Shown here: one piece after another, positions 60,194 to 64,000 of the stretch
Layout of the letters: every line of letters starts with the position of its first letter
How positions within the stretch are numbered: the stretch's first letter is position 1
Source of the DNA: Streptomyces purpureus
Lineage (GTDB): Bacteria > Actinomycetota > Actinomycetes > Streptomycetales > Streptomycetaceae
Length of the DNA: 64,000 bases
Direction of reading: 5' to 3'
Assembly: GCF_014648195.1 (NCBI RefSeq)
Contig: NZ_BMQQ01000023.1
Span: 51,907 to 115,906, forward strand
Position numbers and translations under genes: made by a program
Notes under the pieces: model-generated
Databases searched by the model: none
Seen by the model: only the letters and a program-made list of their open reading frames with translations
Told to the model about the DNA's origin: nothing

Positions 60194-60200
60194 GCTCCGC

Positions 60201-61691
60201 ATGACCTCTCCGCTCAACGTCCCCGCCACACAGGCACGCTGGAGCCCCCGCCTGTGGGGCACCCTGCTGGTGCTCTGCGCCGCGATGTTCCTCGACGCCC
60301 TCGACGTCTCGATGGTCGGCGTCGCCCTGCCGTCGATCGCCACGGACCTCGACCTGTCCACGTCGACCCTGCAGTGGATCGTCAGCGGCTACATCCTCGG
60401 GTACGGCGGACTGCTGCTCCTCGGCGGCCGTGCCGCCGATCTGCTCGGCCGCCGCCGCGTCTTCCTGATCGCCCTGGCCGTCTTCGCGGTCGCGTCCCTG
60501 CTGGGCGGCCTCGTCGACTCCGGCCCGCTGCTGATCGCCAGCCGCTTCATCAAGGGCCTCAGCGCCGCGTTCACCGCGCCCGCCGGCCTGTCCATCATCA
60601 CGACCACGTTCCAGGAAGGCCCGCAGCGCAACCGCGCCCTGGCCATCTACACCACCTGCGCCGCCACCGGCTTCTCCATGGGCCTGGTCCTGTCCGGCCT
60701 GCTCACGGAGCTGAGCTGGCGCTGGACGATGCTGCTGCCCGCCCCGGTCGCGCTCCTCGCGCTCATCGCCGGCATCAAGCTCATCCCGCACAGCGAACGC
60801 GACAACACCCACCGCGGCTACGACCTGCCGGGCGCCGTCACCGGCACGGCCGCCATGCTGCTGCTCGTCTTCACCGTCGTCCAGGCACCCGAGGTCGGCT
60901 GGACCTCCGCCCGTACTCTGCTGTCGTTCCTGCTCACCGCCCTGCTCCTGGCCACCTTCGTGATCATCGAGCGGCGCAGCGCCAACCCGCTGGTCCGGCT
61001 CGGCGTGCTCCGCTCCGGTCCGCAGGTACGGGCGCAGCTGGGGGCGATGGCGTTCTTCGGCTCGTACGTCTCCTTCCAGTTCATCGTGACCCAGTACATG
61101 CAGTCACTGCTCGGCTGGTCGGCCCTGCAGACCGCGCTCGCCTTCCTGCCGGCGGGTGTGCTGGTGGCGCTCTCCTCCACGAAGATCGGCGATCTGGTGG
61201 ACAGGTTCGGCACGCCGAAGGTCATCGTGACCGGGTTCGCGCTGCTCGTGGCGGGATACGCACTCTTCCTCCGGGTCGATCTGCACCCGCGGTACGCGGC
61301 GGTGATCCTGCCGTCCATGCTGCTGCTGGGCGCGGCGTGCGCGCTGGTCTTCCCGTCGCTCAACATCCAGGCCACCAACGGCGTGGACGACGACGAGCAG
61401 GGCATGGTCTCGGGCCTGCTGAACACCTCGATCCAGGTCGGCGGCGCGATCTTCCTCGCCGTGGTGACGGCGGTGATCACCGCGGGCGGCGGGGCGGAGG
61501 GCGCCTCCTCCCCGCAGGCGGTGCTCGACCACTACCGGCCCGGGCTCGCCGTGGTCACCGGCATCGCCGTGGTCGGCCTGCTGATCACGCTGCCGGGCCT
61601 GCGCCGTCGGGCCGCGGCACCGCAGCCCTCACGGGTGGTCGCCACGTCCGCCGGGGTGCCGACCGCCGAGAAGGTCGTCGTACGGGACTGA
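60201..61691 (+). CDS. DHA2 family MFS drug exporter
   Basis: 496 aa, 14 predicted helices. LDALDVSMVGVALPSIATDL (motif D1), WIVSGYILGYGGLLLLGGRA, GRRRVF (motif A), RNRALAIYTTCAATGFSMGL (motif C region) define the EmrB/QacA-type proton-driven exporter group. ATG 60201 fits a leaderless start 7 nt after the -10 box. Regulation by the divergent MarR gene is very likely. Substrates probably include toxic amphipathic compounds; this is not certain. Confidence 0.93.
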   Translation: MTSPLNVPATQARWSPRLWGTLLVLCAAMFLDALDVSMVGVALPSIATDLDLSTSTLQWIVSGYILGYGGLLLLGGRAADLLGRRRVFLIALAVFAVASLLGGLVDSGPLLIASRFIKGLSAAFTAPAGLSIITTTFQEGPQRNRALAIYTTCAATGFSMGLVLSGLLTELSWRWTMLLPAPVALLALIAGIKLIPHSERDNTHRGYDLPGAVTGTAAMLLLVFTVVQAPEVGWTSARTLLSFLLTALLLATFVIIERRSANPLVRLGVLRSGPQVRAQLGAMAFFGSYVSFQFIVTQYMQSLLGWSALQTALAFLPAGVLVALSSTKIGDLVDRFGTPKVIVTGFALLVAGYALFLRVDLHPRYAAVILPSMLLLGAACALVFPSLNIQATNGVDDDEQGMVSGLLNTSIQVGGAIFLAVVTAVITAGGGAEGASSPQAVLDHYRPGLAVVTGIAVVGLLITLPGLRRRAAAPQPSRVVATSAGVPTAEKVVVRD

Positions 61692-61738
61692 GAACCCCGG
61701 GTCCTGACGGGGGACGCGCGGCGGGGGGCCGGAAACGG

Positions 61739-61828
61739 CCACCGGCCGCGCGCGCCCGCGCGTGAGGCGCCCAGGAGCGACCACGGCACCAGCAGGGCAC
61801 CACCGGCCGCGCGCGCCCGCGCGTGAGG
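61739..61828. repeat. Perfect 29-bp direct repeat, 61-bp period
   Basis: The same 29 bp (starting CCACCGGCCGCG, ending CGCGCGTGAGG) occur at 61739-61767 and 61800-61828. Just downstream GGCGCTT-Y-ATGGTCC occurs twice in tandem (about 61849-61880). Both lie in the 235-bp gap between the MFS gene and the response-regulator gene, and no gene covers them. A recent duplication or slippage is likely. Confidence 0.7.
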
Positions 61829-61926
61829 GGGCTGGTCGCCGGGCGGTCCGGGCGCTTCATGGTCCAGGCGCTTTATGGTCCGGGGGCGGGCGGCGTGAGG
61901 CCGTCCGGAGGCGGGGCGGGGCCGGG

Positions 61927-62592
61927 TCAGCCCAGCCAGCCGGGGCGTACGAGCCCCGACTCGTAGGCCATGACCACGAGTTGGGCCCTGTCGCGGGCGC
62001 CGAGCTTCACCATCGTGCGGCTGACATGAGTCTTCGCGGTGAGGGGGCTGACGACTAGGCGGCGGGCGATCTCCTCGTTCGACAGGCCGATCCCGACGAG
62101 CGCCATCACCTCCCGCTCCCGCTCGGTGAGTTCCCCGAGTCCCCGTGGATCGGCCGGGCCCTTGGAGCGGGCCGCGAACTCCGCGATGAGGCGGCGTGTG
62201 ACACCGGGCGACAGCAGGGCGTCGCCCTCGACCACCGCCCGTACGGCGCGGAGCAGTTCCTCCGGCTCGGTGTCCTTGACGAGGAATCCGGAGGCGCCGG
62301 AACGGATCGCCTCGAAGACGTACTCGTCCAGTTCGAAGGTGGTCAGCATCACCACCTTGACCTCGGCGAGCGTCTCGTCACCGGTGATGGCGCGGGTCGC
62401 CGCCAGCCCGTCCAGAACGGGCATCCGGATGTCCATGAGGACGACATCGGGGCGCAGTTCACGTGCGGCCGTCACGGCCACCGCGCCGTCGGCGGCCTCG
62501 CCCGCGACCTCGATGTCCGGCTGGGCGTCGAGCAGCGCCCGGAAGCCGGCCCGGACCAGCGACTGGTCGTCGGCGAGCAGCACTCGGATCAC
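61927..62592 (-). CDS. NarL/LuxR-type response regulator
   Basis: 221 aa. Receiver domain with acidic pair D8-D9, phosphoacceptor Asp54 (VLMDIRMP), Thr in VVMLTTFEL and Lys in FLVKDTEPEE, then a LuxR helix-turn-helix (LTEREREVMALVGIGLSNEE, VSPLTAKTHVSR). GTG 62592 overlaps the kinase stop (GTGA), so the pair is translationally coupled. It probably controls transporter genes, as most NarL-type systems of Streptomyces do. No ABC genes lie inside the window on its 3' side. Confidence 0.95.
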   Translation of the reverse strand: MIRVLLADDQSLVRAGFRALLDAQPDIEVAGEAADGAVAVTAARELRPDVVLMDIRMPVLDGLAATRAITGDETLAEVKVVMLTTFELDEYVFEAIRSGASGFLVKDTEPEELLRAVRAVVEGDALLSPGVTRRLIAEFAARSKGPADPRGLGELTEREREVMALVGIGLSNEEIARRLVVSPLTAKTHVSRTMVKLGARDRAQLVVMAYESGLVRPGWLG

Positions 62593-63806
62593 GGCGTCTC
62601 CTTCGGCGTCAGCGGCAGGAACGCCTCGACCCGGAATCCGCCGTCCGGGCGGGTGCCCGCCTCGATCGTGCCACCGAGCGCGGCGGCCCGCTCCCGCATC
62701 CCGGCCAGCCCGTTGCCGCTGCCGCCCGCGTCGGCGGCCGTGGCCGGTCCGTCGTCGTCGATCCGCAGCGCGACCTCGCCGGGTGCGTAGGTGATTCGTA
62801 TCCGCGCGGTCCGCGACCCGGAATGGCGCACCACGTTCGTCAGCGCCTCCTGGACGATCCGGAACGCGGCGAGATCGGCGCCGGGTGGCAGCGCGACCGG
62901 CGTCCCCACGTGGGCGACGTCGACGGTGAGCCCCGCGCCCGCGGCCTGGTCGACGAGCTCGGGCAGCCGGTCGAGACCCGGGGCGGGGGTGCGGGGTGCG
63001 TCCCCGGCCCTGCGCAGGGTGTCGAGGACCTGGCGGACCTCGCCCAGGGCCTCCTTGCTGGCCGACTTGATGGTGGTGAGGGCGGCCCTGGCCTGCTCGG
63101 GATCGCTGTCGAGCAGCGCGAGGCCCACCCCCGCCTGGACGTTGATGACGGCGATCGAGTGCGCGAGTACGTCATGCAGTTCGCGCGCGATCCGCAGCCG
63201 CTCCTCGTCCGCGCGGCGCCGCTCGGCCGCCGCCCGCTCGGCCCGCTGCTGCGCCCACTGCTCCCGGCGTACGCGTACCAGCTCGGCGCCCGCGAGGATG
63301 GCGGCGACCACGGCGGCGATCGGGATCTCCTGCCCCCAGGGGGCGGCGTCGTCGCCGGCGGGCGGAAGGTGTCGGTAGAGCCAGTGCGCGATCAGCAGAT
63401 GCCCCAGCCACAGCAGACCCAGCGCCCACCAGGCGGCCCTGCGGTGGCCGTGCACGATCGCGGCGAACACCGCGACGGCGACGACGGCGAAGACCGGGCC
63501 GTACGGATATCCGCCGCCGAAGTAGACGAGCGTGAGGGCGGCCGCGCCGAAGACGACCGGGACGGGGTACCGGTGCCGCAGCACGAGCAGCCCCGAACCG
63601 GCGAGGAGCAGCGTCCTGGCGAACAGATCGAGCGCCTCCCGGTCGGGCTGCCCGCGCGCGGCGAAGCCTGAGCCGACGAGAACGAAGACGGCGATCAGGA
63701 GGGTCGACCGCCAGGGCAGCCGACCGCCCTGCTCCCGCACCGCCCAGCGCCACGGCCGCGGCGGTCCGGGGCGAGCGTGATCATGACGTCCGTACCCATC
63801 GTCCAT
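62589..63806 (-). CDS. Sensor histidine kinase, HisKA_3 (NarL-partner) type
   Basis: 405 aa. Four to five membrane helices (about 38-165) without a large extracellular sensor, a HisKA_3 dimerisation domain with the phosphoacceptor His in RIARELHDVLAHSIAVI (about 211), and a HATPase domain (FRIVQEALTNVVRHSGS, then GNGLAGMRERAAALGG). ATG 63806 is used; GTG 63815 is an in-frame alternative. No ribosome site, but TAGCGT stands 7 nt upstream. It is coupled to the response regulator downstream. A palindrome lies 60 bp before the start. Confidence 0.93.
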   Translation of the reverse strand: MDDGYGRHDHARPGPPRPWRWAVREQGGRLPWRSTLLIAVFVLVGSGFAARGQPDREALDLFARTLLLAGSGLLVLRHRYPVPVVFGAAALTLVYFGGGYPYGPVFAVVAVAVFAAIVHGHRRAAWWALGLLWLGHLLIAHWLYRHLPPAGDDAAPWGQEIPIAAVVAAILAGAELVRVRREQWAQQRAERAAAERRRADEERLRIARELHDVLAHSIAVINVQAGVGLALLDSDPEQARAALTTIKSASKEALGEVRQVLDTLRRAGDAPRTPAPGLDRLPELVDQAAGAGLTVDVAHVGTPVALPPGADLAAFRIVQEALTNVVRHSGSRTARIRITYAPGEVALRIDDDGPATAADAGGSGNGLAGMRERAAALGGTIEAGTRPDGGFRVEAFLPLTPKETP

Positions 63807-63865
63807 GCCGGCCACGCTAGCCGCGGGCGGCCCTGGGGGGCGTCAGCCGGACGTGGTGGGCGCGG

Positions 63866-63883
63866 GTACTCCCTGGGGAGTAC
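63866..63883. promoter_or_regulatory. Palindrome GTACTCCC-TG-GGGAGTAC upstream of the kinase gene
   Basis: Perfect 8-bp inverted repeat with a 2-bp centre, 60 bp before the kinase start. NarL-type regulators bind as dimers to such short-spaced palindromes, so an autoregulatory site is likely. The last 117 bp of the window beyond it show no clear gene. Confidence 0.55.
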
Positions 63884-64000
63884 GAGCGGGGGGCGGCGGC
63901 GTGGCGCCGGGCGTGGGCGGCCGCCGTGGCGCCGGACCGGAGACCTTCCCGGCCGGGGATCCGGTGCCCCCGAGCCGGGAGCGGCGCCAGGCACCGTGGC

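Noticed and set aside
59515..61880. Possible CRISPR array from the direct repeats
   Set aside because: There are only two or three copies, unit lengths and spacers are not regular, the spacers themselves are repeat sequence, and no cas gene is present.

Overview
The window is high-GC actinobacterial DNA, most likely from Streptomyces or a close relative. Support: very GC-rich third codon positions, frequent GTG starts, and families typical of Streptomyces (DUF6381, DUF6643, SCO4225-type membrane protein, double TerD protein, SpoIIE/HATPase regulators, mycothiol-dependent maleylpyruvate isomerase fold). I see no rRNA, tRNA, CRISPR array, insertion sequence or biosynthetic gene cluster. It looks like chromosomal accessory-to-core DNA.

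Layout. 1-10 kb: the 3' end of a DUF4139 gene, katG, an ABC half-transporter beside a decayed TetR gene, a methyltransferase, a membrane glycosyltransferase and an Fpg/Nei DNA glycosylase. 10-16 kb: the xdhABC operon (xanthine dehydrogenase plus maturation factor), behind a good promoter with a palindrome in its spacer and a long structured leader, then an autoregulated MerR gene. 16-21 kb: two facing gene remnants, a monooxygenase and a PAS-PAS-GAF-PP2C-HATPase regulator. 21-28 kb: a fatty acid/acyl-CoA catabolic cluster (thiolase, HAD hydrolase, acyl-CoA ligase, TetR, SDR remnant, acyl-CoA dehydrogenase, SDR). 28-35 kb: a membrane spermidine-synthase-like protein, then an MHS transporter, a PucR regulator and 3-hydroxybutyrate dehydrogenase, probably a ketone-acid uptake and use module. 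35-48 kb: Nudix, Lnt, racemase, HpnB-like glycosyltransferase, TerD, MOSC, a beta-helix/AAA+ fusion, a membrane protein with a split hydrolase, and a DeoR regulator. 48-55 kb: small genes mixed with truncated ones (methyltransferase, MocR, SHOCT, TetR, phosphotriesterase) around SRPBCC proteins and a cysteine desulfhydrase. 55-64 kb: two regulator/transporter pairs (ROK/MFS, MarR/DHA2 MFS) and a NarL-type two-component system.

The strongest new observation is a regulon that can be read from sequence. Three 22-bp sites of form TTGAA-N3-GRCGYC-N3-TTCAA (one degenerate) each cover a promoter: before the thiolase operon, before the TetR gene itself, and before the acyl-CoA dehydrogenase operon. 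The TetR gene appears to be leaderless and autoregulated.

The second theme is decay. At about 17.15, 49.04 and 53.40 kb two divergent genes each lack their N-terminal half and meet at a junction, and other remnants lie at 5.9, 20.5, 23.3, 28.2, 30.3 and 54.6 kb. This fits many small deletions, or assembly joins that should be checked.
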